DNA of 64,000 bases from Microstegium vimineum (taxonomy: Eukaryota; Streptophyta; Magnoliopsida; Poales; Poaceae), in contig CM039122.1 of NCBI GenBank assembly GCA_022036555.1, forward strand, positions 46,365,600 to 46,429,599. The letters are read 5' to 3'. Positions 24,836 to 36,749 of this stretch are shown in pieces (within the stretch, counting starts at the first letter, position 1; each line of letters starts with the position of its first letter). Position numbers and translations under genes: made by a program. The notes under the pieces were generated by a model. The model had not been told where the DNA came from and made no database searches. It saw only the letters and a program-made list of their open reading frames with translations.

Positions 24836-25573
24836 TCCTACGAGAACTAAGAAATCTCAAAGGAAAACAACTTAGATTTCAGATCTACTAATTCCTTACT
24901 ATCCTTAGGTGATGTAGAGGTAGTAGGAGTACTCCGCTTGCCTTGCTTCTTCACCAAATTGTAGATCGACCTCTCCAACCCTAAGAACGAGAGAGAGAGA
25001 GAGAGGAAGAACACGAAGAACAATAGCAACAAGTGATAGCACAATAATATCAATCGAGAGCAAGCACACGAGACACAGGATTTAATCTGAGGTTCGGTCT
25101 CCACACAAGGAGCGCCTACATCCCCGTTGTTGAGGTGACCACAAAGGTCGGAGTCTCTTCCACCTCCTTGCCTCTCTCAAGCAACCACAAAGGTTAGCCC
25201 GAGGTTTCCACTAAGAATCAAAGGGTGAATACAAACACTTCGGGTGCCCTCACAAATGGAGCAACATGGGCAACCACGAAGAACACCTAGCCGGCTAGGG
25301 TTCCAAGAACCCAAGAGAAAAAGACACAAATCCGGCCGGCAAGAAGAGGGATCCAAGTGCTCAAGTCGTAGATCGAAGTTCCCCGCTCTCTAATCTCGCT
25401 TCTCTCGCTCTAAGCTAGCAAGATTCAAAGTTCTAGAGCAAGAGGGAGAGAGAAGGGGGTGAGTCAAGCTTTAAGAGCTCTTTTTTTCGTTTCTAGGTGT
25501 GTTGGGAGTGAGTGAATGAGTGGAATGTGTGAGAGAGGGGAAGAGATAGACTTTAAGTTGCTCAGCCCGAAGT

Positions 25574-25856
25574 GGTACCGGTACTACTGGTGCAGCACCG
25601 GTACTACCGATCAAAAGTGACCGTTGGAAGAAGTCAAAGCAGATCTGGGAGACTGTGAACTACCGGTGCTACCGGTGGGGTACCGGTACTACCGGTCCAC
25701 CGGTACTACCGGTCCACCGGTACTATCGGTCAGTGACCGGTACTACCGGATTTGCAAAAAGGTTGATGCCCTCGCATGCGTTAAAGCGCCACTGGTACCT
25801 GAGCGGTACTACCGGTCCTCCACCGGTACTACCGGTGGTAGACTAGTACTACCGAT
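25574..25856. repeat. Palindromic CCGGTACTACCGG repeat cluster 2 in the Sirevirus LTR
   Basis: About nine full or diverged copies of ggtactaccggt at irregular 12-30 bp spacing, interleaved with ccacc and gggg spacers. In translation they give periodic RYYRSTGTTGPPVLPV-like nonsense, so the open frame here is an artefact. Further copies occur in the internal region at 28684-28716 and 29182-29236. Confidence 0.8.
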
Positions 25857-26211
25857 GGCTTGCAGACAACCACCAAAACACTCCTCTAAGCGCCTGTTTC
25901 GCACGACGTCTCTCAAGCGTCTCTATACTAATAACTTGAGCACTCTTACCCTCTTCAAGCTATCCAAACATGTATCCCTCTTGATAGTGCGGCTTTTCCT
26001 ATGACTCAATTCAAATGAATAAATCTATTTGGCACTTGAGCGGCCGCTTTCAATGGAGAACGAATTGGGGGTGCTTCAAACACCGAATATTATCGTTTAA
26101 GCTTGTCCATATACTAACACCTGTGAATATGCTTAGGATAAGCATGTTAGTTCCTAGGTTGATTGTTATCAATTATCCAAAACCCACACTTAGGGGGCGA
26201 ATGCACTTACA

Positions 26212-26687
26212 AACTCTCCCTTTTTGGTAATTGATGACAACCAACTTAGGCTTACATATAATAGGAAGAATTTAAGCTTTTGAATTGCAAATTTTAGGGA
26301 GAAGCTCCCCCTAAATTTATGCATTGGATTTGAATTCCATGTCTTGATCCTAATCAAGATAGCATAAAATTTAGAGCAAGCTCCCCCTAACTTTTGCAAT
26401 CCGTGGGGTGCCTACAAGAGTGTGTGAGGAACAAATAACCGTGATGCATATGACAAAATATCATCCACACATTTGCTAAAGTAAATGAGCAATCACCACA
26501 AAGCATATGAATAGCATCACAAGATAAACGATGTAATATAAATATAGTTCTACAATCACACATCACCCATATTACATAAATAATTGTAGCTCAACACATA
26601 GTTCAACACAAAAGATAGATAAGGCACCGTCCAACAAAGATAAAGAGCTACCCTATTACATAAGAGCCTAACACTCCCCCTTTGGCA
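26212..26687 (-). other. Polypurine tract and repeated AGGGGGAG motifs before the Sirevirus 3' LTR
   Basis: The tract adjoining the LTR (minus strand aaaaagggagagtt, 26212-26226) primes plus-strand synthesis. Further copies of agggggagc lie at about 26303-26315 and 26377-26390, and a related agggggagt at about 26672-26681. The first upstream copy is part of an inverted repeat (ttttagggagaagctccccc). Repeated polypurine motifs in this position are described for Sireviruses. Confidence 0.65.
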
Positions 26688-28545
26688 TCAAGTGCCAAAA
26701 AGGGTAGGCCAAAAGAAGACCAAGGGTAGCAAAGACTTAGTAATCCTCATAGTCTTCATCGTCATCTCCATCATCACCATAGTCACCGCCCACACACCCT
26801 TGCCATGAGGATGAGCTGAAGAAGAAGCACTGGCAAAAGGTTGGGAAGTGCTACCCTCACCAAGATAGACGCCCTGACCGGAGTAAGGCGCACCAAAGAT
26901 GGCCTCAAAGCCATACTCAGTAGCAGCAGCAGTATCATGATAAGCAGAGGGACCTCCATAGGTTGGCGCACCATGAGAATAGCCGCCATAGCCATGATCA
27001 CTGGGAGGGGGCACAACATGAGAAGCTCCACCAAGATCAACATTCGGAGCTATCGGATCAACTGGAGCCTCAAACTCATCAAAAGGACGAAACGGAGAGG
27101 AAGGTGGAATGTTGAGGTGCTCCTCAATCCGACGAAGACGGCGATCCTCCTTCTCAATAGTGTAACAAAAGTATGAAAGAAACTTCTTGAGCAAGGAGCT
27201 TGAACCACCCCGTTCTTCACTAGGCCCACGACGCGCCAAAGAGGAGCGACGAGGCGGTGAAGAAGCCGATGGAACATCAAATGCAGCCTCCTCTTCCTCT
27301 GCTTCCTCATCATTAGCACCAGCACCATCACCATCACCGCCACGAGTCTTGACCGTCAAGTTACTTACACTATAGGTAGCATGATTCACGTCATAGTTGA
27401 ACCGACGGCCAACCACTTGCTCAATGACATGCATAAGATAAGGAGCATATGGAAGTGACTTGTGGGTATCCTGGGATGCCTCAATGATTTTGCCCCACAT
27501 GAAGCGAGATACACTGAACCGCCCACCTTTGGGACCAAATCGAACCAAGAGCTTTGGAGCATAATTTTGAATGTGAATTGAATCTCCAATCTTTGGGTCA
27601 ATGGTGAGGCGAAGCATATTGTTCAACACATAGAAAAAGGCCTCAGATGTGCAAACTTGAAGTTGGCATGCTTAGCTGCTGTGTACATGCCTGCTTGCAC
27701 AAGATCCTTGGTGGTGATCCCACTAGCATATATGTCATGGATATCCGGAGCCTCACGGTCAAGCTTATCAAACCCCAAGAGTCTAGAGAAAGTGACAAAG
27801 TCACAACGGTAATGAATACCTTGGGTCATGAAGTGAAGCACATCATTGGGGCAATCAACATATAGAGTGGCCCAAAACTGACAAAGCACCTCAGTGTTCC
27901 AATCCTTGACAAAAGTCATTAATGGGAGCAGGCGCCACTCAGCGAGCCGGTCAATCAACTCATCAATCTTAGGATGATTGTGCCTCTTCAGAGAATAAAG
28001 CAACACGACCTTGTGAATGAAGAGAGGAGGATAGTGGCGCTCACCATCATGATAAAGCACAAAATTGTAATAGTCAAACTGAAATTGAGACCAGAAACGC
28101 TCCTCAATCCCTTCACACTTGACATTCATATGGATTGTCTGCACGCATGGTCCTCAGATGTGGAGTCCTTTTCCTGTAATCCATTGGATAGGTAGGAGTG
28201 AAGCTAGCAATAGTTGCAGGATGCTTAACTCGAGCAGTGGGTTTTCTCATGCATAGGAAGCTGTCGAGGCGGAACACCAATGTGAAGTGGTGACTTAGAA
28301 ACCACTCGAGGATCGATAGCACGACCCTCAATGAGAACATCCGAGGTAGGAACCTTGTTGCGAACAGTGACCCGATGACGAGGAGGGGGAACGTCGATGG
28401 TCCCCATGGGATTTGATACTGCAGCACTCCGAGCGGCCTCACGAGCCTCCAGATCGGCGGGGATAGGGGCACCACGAGCAGTGCTACTACCACGGCCACG
28501 AACAGCGCGACCATCACCCGGCATCACCAGAGGATGAGCGAGCAC
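26688..28545 (-). pseudogene. Extra ORF beyond Sirevirus pol, frameshifted
   Basis: Four overlapping minus-strand frames (28545-28225, 28517-28113, 28144-27623, 27629-26688) follow one another and read as one protein of roughly 600 residues with three frameshifts. The N-terminus is Arg/Ala-rich (GDGRAVRGRGSSTARGAP). The middle is a folded-looking domain (ERFWSQFQFDYYNFVLYHDG, later RCDFVTFSRLLGFD). A Ser/Glu-rich linker follows, and the tail is Gly/Tyr-rich, ending acidic in a neighbouring frame near 26739. The sense position between pol and 3' LTR is where some Sireviruses carry an 'envelope-like' ORF. The middle reminds me of plant 'putative transposon protein' families rather than an envelope: I see no signal peptide or fusion-like segment. 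Function unknown. Confidence 0.6.
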
Positions 28546-29436
28546 GATGAGAGAGGTTCCTCCGGTGACCTTCCATGCTACAAAACCAACAAAAGGGATA
28601 TATATAAGATGTGAGAATCATGGAGAGAAATGGCGAGGCTTGCTCGAGATGGCGAGACAGGGGGGAGGTGGCCCTGCACAGGGACTGGTAGTACCAGTCA
28701 GGGACCGGTAGTACCGACCCACTGTGCGTGAGCACAATCCCCCCCCCCCCCAAATCGCCAAAATGAGCAAGCCAATTGCACAAGAACTACTCCACAAGCA
28801 TAAGAACCCCTATTGGATTGAGCATAAGCAAGGAAACGGCCTAGAACAAAGTACATTGCAAGATCGGGCAATAAGCGCCTTGTACCTTGCTACTCGAGGG
28901 GAAGAGACTGAATCCAAGCAAATGGAAGCTTCCTTGCAAACTCCACCACCACCAAAAGAATCACCACAGCCTGGAGGACCTTTCCACCAAAGGGATTTGA
29001 AAGGGAAGGAGGGAGGAGGGAGATCGGGTGGGGAGGGGAGGAGCCGCCGGCGCCGGTTCTTACGAGGCCGAGCGCGATAGGGAGAGGGGGGGGCTGGATA
29101 GGGTCGGGCGGGTTGTACAGTGAAAGGATAAGGCCCCAAGAGACCAGGCCCACGCGGTAAAAAGAGTCCCGTGACCCCCAATCGGTACCACCGGTGGAGC
29201 ACTGGTACTACCGGTGAGCAACCGGTACTACCGGTTGGCCAGAAAAACCAGCCATGCACCGATAGAAGAAGCTATATGAAGAGCTACTTATCATCTCAAA
29301 TTTGTCTAGATTTCAGTCCAACAAAGCATAGCTATGGACAAACTTGAGAAGTGAAAAATTAGGTTTTGAAAGCGCCACTCAAATTTTCAAAGGCATTTTA
29401 TCCAATCTAAGATCAAACAAAGGTGTGTGCAAGACA
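28546..29436 (-). other. Sirevirus spacer between pol and the extra ORF
   Basis: A non-coding spacer with a C run at 28740-28751, a GC-rich patch at 29030-29060, and further copies of the palindromic ccggtactaccgg word (28684-28716 in reverse orientation, 29182-29236). A 149-codon frame at 28810-29259 has no domain, and its start lies in the repeats; not a gene. Confidence 0.5.
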
Positions 29437-32374
29437 TCAAACCATATTACGAGAATCAATGATATTTAGTTCACTTCTCAAAGCACAAAATCTTGACTCA
29501 TCGAGAGGCTTTGTGAAGATATCGTCTAGTTGATTTTCGGTGCTCACATGATGCAAAGCGATATCTCCTTTGGCTTCATGGTCTCTCAAAAAGTGATGCC
29601 GAATGTCTATGTGCTTTGTGCGAGAGTGGTGTACGGGGTTGTTTGCCAACTTAATGGCACTCTCATTGTCACACAAAAGGGGAATCTTGTTTAGCTCACA
29701 ACCAAAGTCTTTTAGGGTTTGCTTCATCCAAAGTAGTTGGGCACAATAAGAGCCGGTCGCCACATACTCGGCTTCCGCGGTGGACAAGGAAACACTATTT
29801 TGCTTTTTAGATCTCCAAGACACCAAAGACCGACCAAGAAATTGGCAAGTCCCGGTAGTGCTCTTTCGAGTTACCTTGCAACCGGCATAGTCCGAATCGG
29901 AATAGCCAAGTAAATCAAAAGTGGAGCCCTTAGGATACCACAAGCCAAGATTAGGAGTGTGTACTAAGTATCTCAAAATTCTCTTAACGGCCATCAAATG
30001 GCATTCTTTCGGATTAGCTTGAAATCTTGCACACATGCACACACTAAGAATAATATTGGGCCTAGATGCACAACGGTAAAGAAGGGATCCGATCATGGAG
30101 CGATATACCTTTTGATCAACGGCCTTACCATTTTGGTCAAGGTCAAGATGTCCGGTTGTTGGCATTGGAGTCTTGACGGGTTTGGCTTTCTCCATGTCAA
30201 ACTTCTTTAACATGTCGTAGGTGTACTTTGTTTGACAAATGAAGGTGCCTTCCTTGAGTTGCTTGACTTGGAATCCAAGAAAGAACTTCAACTCTCCTAT
30301 CATGGACATCTCGAACCTATTGGTCATAATCCTACTAAATTCCTCACAAAAGGTCACATTAGTACTACCAAATATTATGTCATCGACATATATTTGGCAA
30401 ATAAAGATATCATTATGGACTTTGCGAGTAAATAGAGTGAGATCGACTTTTCCTATCTCAAACCCTTGTTCAAGTAGGAAATCCCTTAGACAATCATACC
30501 AAGCTCTAGGGGCTTGCTCGAGCCCATAGAGTGCCTTCTTGAGCTTGTAGACGTGGTTAGGATACTTGGTATCTTCAAAATCCGGTGGTTGCTTCACATA
30601 CACTTCTTCGGATAGGGGACCATTGAGGAATGCACTTTTGACATCCATTTGATACAACTTGAAGTCATGATGAGTGGCAAAGGCTAACATGATCCTTATT
30701 GACTCTAGCCTTGCCACCGATGCATATGTCTCCCCAAAATCCAAACCTTCAATTTGAGTATATCCTTGAGCCACCAACTGTGCCTTGTTTCTTGTGACCA
30801 CGCCATGCTCATCTTACTTGTTATGGAAGACCCATTTGGTTCCAATCACATTTTTCTTGGGCCTTTCCACTAAGGACCAGACTTCATTCCGTGTGAAGTT
30901 ATTCAACTCCTCTTGCATAACCATCAACCAATCTTCATCCTCAAGTGCTTCATCAATTCGTTGAGGCTCTTTTGGAGACACACAAGAGTAGTGCTCACAA
31001 AAGGTTGCCAGCCTTGATCTTGTAGTGACTCCTCTTTGAATGCTTCCAAGAATGTTGTCAACGGGATGATCCCGTTGGATTGCTTGCGGTACTCTTGGGT
31101 GAGGCACTTGAGTTCTTCTTTGTATTGGACCTTCATCTTCACTATCATCATTTTGATTGACTTGTGAATCATGATCTTGTCTTGGGATTCTATCTTAATC
31201 ATTGTCTTGATTTCCATCATCAACTTGTGGTGGATCTTGAGTTACATGATCTTTTGCTTCATGGCCACTTTTTGTTGTAGAGTCATCACCATGGGCATTG
31301 GGTGGCCCATGATGCATCCTTGAGTCATGAGTGACTTGCACTTGTGCATCTTCATCATCTTCAACGGGTCTTACTTCACCGGTAGCAAGCTTCTTTATAG
31401 CTTGATGAGACGGTTCTTCTTTACCTAATATGTCAACATTGACTTGCTCTTTTTGAGAGCCGTCAGTTTCATCAAAAGTCACGTCTATCGCTATTTCAAC
31501 TTGATCGGAGGTCTTGTTGAAAACACGATATCCATGTTCGTTAGTACCATAACCAAGTAAGAAACCTTCATCTACCTCTGGTGCAAACTTTGAGCTTTTG
31601 GATTTCTTGTTAAGTATGAAACACTTGCATCCAAAAACTCGAAAGTAATGCACCATAGGCTTGTTACCGGTAAGGAGCTCGTAGGCGGTCTTTTTCAAAA
31701 TCTTGTGAAGATATAGGCTATTGATAGCATGACACGCCGTGTTGACCGCCTCCGCCCAATAATCTTTCTCTGGAGTCTTGTATTCGTCCAACATTGCTCT
31801 TGCGGCTTCTATGAGCGTCCGGTTCTTCCTCTCTACCACCCCATTTTGTTGGGGAGTGTAGGGAACCGAAAACTCATGCTTGATCCCTTCATTATCAAGG
31901 AACTCTTCAATGTTGGTGTTCTGGAACTCCATTCCGTTGTCGCTTCTCACTTTCTTGATCTTTACATCAAACTCATTTTGAGCTCTTCTTGCAAACTTCT
32001 TGAAGATCCCTTGGGTTTCACCTTTATCTCTCAAAAAGAACACCCAAGTGAAGCGAGAATAATCATCAACAATTACAAAGCCATATTTGTTACCTCCAAT
32101 GCTTATGTAAGCATTGGGACCGAATAAGTCCATGTGGAGTAACTCTAGAGGTCGAATTATTGACACAACGTTCTTGGCGGGATGCTTAGCTCCAACTTGT
32201 TTGCCCGCTTGACATGCACTACAAATTCGATCTTTCTCAAAAGAAACATTTGTTAGTCCAAGAATGTGTTCACCCTTTTGAAGGTTGGCCAAGTTCCTCA
32301 TCCCAACATGGGTAAGTCGGGGATGCCATAACCAACCCATGCTAGATTTTGCCACTAAACAAGTCTCGGACTCC
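29437..32374 (-). pseudogene. Sirevirus pol, 3' part: integrase, reverse transcriptase, RNase H
   Basis: One reading frame on the minus strand, interrupted by TAA at 31195-31197 and 30814-30816. From the 5' side: the GAG-pre-integrase end and zinc-binding region (HPRLTHVG... CSACQAG), then the integrase core (LLHMDLFGPN, DDYSRFTWVF, RSDNGMEF, and the Glu in NGVVERKNRT giving D,D35E). After an acidic linker comes the copia RT (KARLVAQGYTQ-type block, here KAQLVAQGYTQ; catalytic YVDDIIFGS), then RNase H (SDSDYAGC... STAEAEYVA... DNESAI). The C-terminus is FCALRSELNI, ending in TGA. It is cut at its 5' side by the Tat LTR. Both premature stops can arise by C-to-T change of CAA. Non-functional. 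Confidence 0.92.
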
Positions 32375-32557
32375 ACTCTTGTCGGGTACAAAGGTAAGGG
32401 GTACCCTAAACCCTTCAATAATTTAACGCTTAACATAGCAACCATTTTTAGGATAGGAACCAACCAACCGCTTAAGTCAGCAAAGAATCGCCCATCGCAC
32501 AAAGGACCCCTGCACCGGCGATAGCGACCAGTCGTGGGCCGGCCTGCTTCTGGAAAG

Positions 32558-32769
32558 ATGACGGACCAGGGGTCGAACGAACGACCCCTACGCCTCTACC
32601 TCGACGCCGAATGACGGACTAGGGGTCGAACAAACGACCCCTCCGCCTCTACCTCGATGCCGAATGACGGACCAGGGGTCGAACGAACGACCCCTCCGCC
32701 TCTACCTCGACGCCGAATGACGGACCAGGGGTCGAACGAACGACCCCTCCGCCCCTACCTCGACCTCTC
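32558..32769 (+). repeat. Four 53-bp tandem repeats with a hairpin in each (5' LTR)
   Basis: Units start at 32558, 32611, 32664 and 32717 with atgacggac. Each contains ggggtcgaacgaacgacccc: a 7-bp stem (ggggtcg/cgacccc) around the loop aacgaa. A fifth hairpin with an 8-bp stem (gggggtcg... cgaccccc) follows near 32800. The matching array in the 3' LTR starts at 59843, 59896, 59949 and 60002. Confidence 0.9.
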
Positions 32770-33358
32770 TGTCTCCAACTCTACTCTAACTGACGGAAGG
32801 GGGTCGAACGAACGACCCCCGGACGGGAAGCTCGATCAGCCCAACTGCTCCTGGTATGGGTTAAAGGGAATCCGCCTAACGCCATGGGCGCCCACGACTA
32901 CAGTCAAATCCATCAACTCACCGCCATGTCTCGGATCTCCGTCAACTATGCTGCCGCTGTAACCACGTCGCGGGTACGGACTCCAGAGGCACCCCTCGAG
33001 ACGTGAACAAGACGACCCTCGACGACATCTTCAGGGATACGACAAGGCCACCCCGGTCTCGACCCCTCCCCTCGACCGGGGCTCGACCTCTACCTCCAAC
33101 CACTCCGGTATGGGTCCCGTCCCATCCACCCCGTCCCGCTTCAACTATGGGACTCGCGCCCGTCTGTGGAAGGTCGACCCTACTGTGCTGCGACGTGCAG
33201 CAACATCTGGTCTACTGTCACCATGCCCCGAAGCATCGGAAGGACGGGAAGGCCACGCCGCCACAGTGATCGACGTCCCTTCGCCGACACTATGCCGTGG
33301 ACACGCCTCCCATGCTACAACAGTTTAGGACCCTGTACCCTCGGACCTCCCCTTGGTC

Positions 33359-33366
33359 TATAAAAG
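33359..33366 (+). promoter_or_regulatory. TATA box of the Tat 5' LTR
   Basis: TATAAAAG in ggtctataaaaggggacg. It would start transcription near 33390, giving an R/U5 region of about 380 bp before the LTR end. The same box is kept in the 3' LTR near 60644. Confidence 0.75.
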
Positions 33367-33830
33367 GGGACGCTGAGATAGAAGAAAGGGTCTCTCGACT
33401 TTCGGGTGACTCTCGCACAAACCCACATTCGCTCGGACACTCCGCATTCAGACATCGGCTCTGATCCTCACACTCCACACACCCTGTCGCACGGTCGACC
33501 CCTTGAGCAACCAACCGACTGCCTAGGATAGCCCTGCTAGCCTTAGGCCCCAGCTCACTCTGAGCGACCCCGTGTAAACCAGCTTGTACCCCCCCTGTAC
33601 GAGCACTTCGGTGCAAGATAATACAATTCATCCTCCCCCGCTGGACGTAGGGACTTCTTTGCCCGAACCAGGATAATTCTTGTGTCCTTCTTGCATCACA
33701 TCTGGGAGAGGGAGCACGCAATATACAAATTTACTAGCCGGTGGTCTTGACCCCTGGGTCATAACACCGACAGTTGGCACGCTAGGTAGGGGGGCTTTGC
33801 GTGTCGATCAACTCCGAACTACTCTCTCAG

Positions 33831-36749
33831 ATGGATTCCACGATCCCATCACTTCCATTCGCCACCATCGTCTGGTTTGGCTGTGTAGAGTTCATGTCCA
33901 CGGGCCAGGGCCACTACATAGTCCTACTCTCAACTCGTGGCATGGACAGCAGCAGCTCCGGTACGCCGGGGTCAAGGAGGATCAGGCGATGGTCCCTCCG
34001 CTTGCGCCTTTGGCCTGTGATCAGGAGGAGGCACGAGCGACTCCGACGCACTCGTCACTGTGCGGATTCCGAGAAGCCGGATGTCGTTTCCCCGGCCTCA
34101 GCTGGCGACACAGTCCCTCCCCTTGGGAGCCTGTTTGACCCATGCTTGCGGGTCGGGGGCGGGCACCTCTCTGAGCGTGACTTTGGCTCTGCCATATCGT
34201 CATCCCAGGGGGTCCCCGTGGCCTCTCCGACACACTCGACCCCGCCACCACCGCGTAACTCGTTTCCATACGGGCTCCACAACGGCGCCAGACTCTGTTC
34301 TGCCTTCGTAGGTTTGCAGATACAGACACGTTGCGGGTCTCCGGGGACCCCGCCGCGTGCGACGATCAACCCCGTCACCACCCCTCCGCCGGACGAGCAC
34401 CCGGAGCCAAGACGAGGCTCGACCTGGGGCATGTTGCGGCGACGCCTGGCCGAGGAGCGCAGGGGATCTTTCCCCCACTTCTACCACGGCGACCCCGACT
34501 CGGACTCCCCCGACGAGGATTATGATCCCACCCGGGAACGCTTCCACCTCGACGGTCAGGCTGACCCCCAGGACGACGTCGATGACACCGCGGCCATGGA
34601 TGAAGGAGGAGGGGGCAACACCACACCAGCGCGAGACACCGACCCCCCGAGTCCTGACAAAGCGGATCCACCTCCGGACGTCCAGATCACGCAAGTCCGA
34701 GAGCTGCTCAGCAAGCTCGAGGAGGAGCGCCTACGATTTCAGCAACTCGAGCACACCCTCGAACGAGATCGCGGGCGCCCACATGGTGGAGTAGCTTGCG
34801 AGTGGGCCTGGGAAGTTCATCGGAAAATCATCGAGGAGGGGGCAAACGAACCCCGCGTCTACAACCGCGCCAGCCAAAATGTCATTGCGGCCGCAATGCT
34901 GCTCCGCGACATGCCGGCGCCATCGACACCCCAAGCACGGCGCATCAGGAACGAAATCCAGGGGCTTCTCCAAACTGCGGCTGTGCAGTAGGCGGAGAGC
35001 TCGTCCTCGAGGCATCGAGGAGCTGCCTTTGAGCGTCAGGAAGTACCCCCTCGACAAAATCAAGAGGTATCCGTCCACCAGGACAAAGCGCCCCAAGGCC
35101 GAGTAGAGCAACGACCAGTTCGAGACCGCATCATCGATGATCGACCACCACGGGAGAACAATCGACGCCGGTACGGCGACGCCGAGGCTCGAGGTTACAG
35201 CGCTCACCAAGGTGGGTGCTACGACAGCGACGAAGATCGATGTCGATCTCCGGAGCCACCAGGGCCCCGAGTCTTCGGCAGAACCATCCGGCGAACTGCC
35301 CTGCCTGTCCGCTTCCGTCCACCCACCAGCCTGGTCAAGTACAACGGCGAAACCAAGCCGGAGCTCTGGCTTGCTGATTTCAGGCTGGCATGTCAGCTAG
35401 GAGGAGCCGACAATGACCACGTCATCATTCGGCAACTCCCACTCTTCCTCTCCGACACCGCTCGTAGATGGCTCGAGGAGCTACCCCCGGACTTGATCCA
35501 AGACTGGCCTGACCTGGTCAGGATCTTCGAGGGAAACTTCAAAGGCACCTACTAGCGGCTAGGCAACTCCTGGGATCTCCGCAGCTACAAGTAGAAGCCA
35601 GGGGAGACCCTCCGCGCCTTCCCCCATCGGTTCTCGAGGCAGCGTACTGCGCTAACCCACATCTCCGACCATGATGTCATCACGTCGTTCATCGCCAGAA
35701 CGACCTGCAAGGAGTTGGTGCGGGAACTGGGATGGAATACCCCCAAGACCACCAACGAGCTCATGGACATCATCGCCAACTATGCATCCGGCGAGGAAGC
35801 CGTTGGCGCGTTCTTCCAGGTACCTCCAGACAAGGGGAAGGGCAAGGCGGACGAGCCCGGGGGCTCGGACAATGGGCCCAAGAAGAACAATGGGCCCAAA
35901 AGGAACAACAATGACAATAGCGGCAAGAAGAAGAAGAAAAAGAAGAACCAACCGGGTCGATGCAACATCGTGCCCGACGTCGAGCCTAAAGTCGAGCCCG
36001 ATGATCTTGTCGCTGCGGTGGACAAGAAGAAGCCTCGAGGGCCCCCTCTCGACGGGGGCTTCTTCGACAAAATGCTGAAGGAGCCATGCCCCTATCATAT
36101 GGGACTGGCCAACCACCGTCTCGAGGACTGTCGCATGCTTAAAAAGCACTTCAAACCTCCCGGCTTCAAAAAGGACGACAAGAAGGGGGATCCGCACGAC
36201 GGGGGCGACGGCAAGAATGGGGGCTTCCCCGAAATTCACGACTGCTACATGATCTACGGGGGACCCTCGACTCGACTCAGCACGCGCCAACGCAAGAGGG
36301 AGCGTCGAGAGGTCTTCTCCATTCGAGCCCAGGCTCCTCGATATCTCGACTGGTCACACACACCGATCACCTTCGACCAGGACGACCACCCCGAGCACGT
36401 CCCCAACGCAGGGGACTACCCGCTCGTCGTCGACCCGATCGTACTCAATACCCGCCTCACAAAGGTACTCATGGATGGGGGAAGCAGCCTCAACATCATC
36501 TACGCCGCGACCCTCGACCTCCTGGGGATCCCGAGGACCGAGCTCTTGCCCAGCGCAGGAGGATTCCACAGGGTCGTCCCGGGAAAAAAGGCACTCCCGA
36601 TCGGCCGCGTCAAACTACCCGTTTGTTTCGGCGTCCCCTCGAACTTCCAAAAGGTAGAGCTCACCTTCGAGGTGGTTGCGTTTCGTGGCATCTACCACGC
36701 CATCATCGGTCGACCAGGGTACGCCAAGTTCATGGCAATCCCGAACTAG
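33831..36749 (+). pseudogene. Tat gypsy gag and protease region
   Basis: One continuous frame from ATG 33831 broken by TAG at 34989-34991, 35553-35555 and 35592-35594, and closed by TAG at 36747-36749. After a low-complexity N-terminus and acidic coiled segment, the retrotransposon gag (capsid) domain lies around 35300-35800 (RWLEELPPDLIQDWPDLV, later TCKELVRELG and NYASGEEAVG). A Lys-rich stretch and a Cys/His motif (CPYHMGLANHRLEDC) follow. The aspartic protease follows with the active-site block LMDGGSSLNIIY near 36468-36503. The family norm is one gag-pro frame continuing into RT, and the downstream RT is indeed in this same frame. The stops show a non-functional copy. Confidence 0.85.

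Larger units (their letters stand above)
24671..26211 (-). mobile_element. 3' LTR of the Sirevirus
   Basis: 1,541 bp beginning TG and ending CA on the plus strand. The first 24 bases (tgaaaggacctaattggcc...) match, with minor change, the start of the other LTR at 63977. The LTR edge at 26211 abuts the polypurine tract (ccaaaaagggagagtt on the minus strand). The LTR holds many palindromic accggtactaccggt units and GA tracts. The left flank gtttt (24666-24670) is the candidate half of a target duplication whose partner lies outside the window. Confidence 0.85.
32380..33772 (+). mobile_element. 5' LTR of the Tat gypsy element
   Basis: 1,393 bp, TGTCGGGTAC... to ...AACACCGACA. It contains four 53-bp tandem units, a TATA box at 33359-33366 and a likely polyadenylation region near 33618. 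It is followed directly by gttggcacgctaggtaggg, which occupies the primer-binding-site position. Confidence 0.92.

Noticed and set aside
28810..29259. 149-codon frame in the Sirevirus spacer
   Set aside because: Its start lies in palindromic repeats and the rest is Pro/Arg-rich from a GC patch; no domain.
32558..32769. CRISPR-like array
   Set aside because: Units are contiguous 53-bp tandem repeats without unique spacers, located inside an LTR of a plant retrotransposon.
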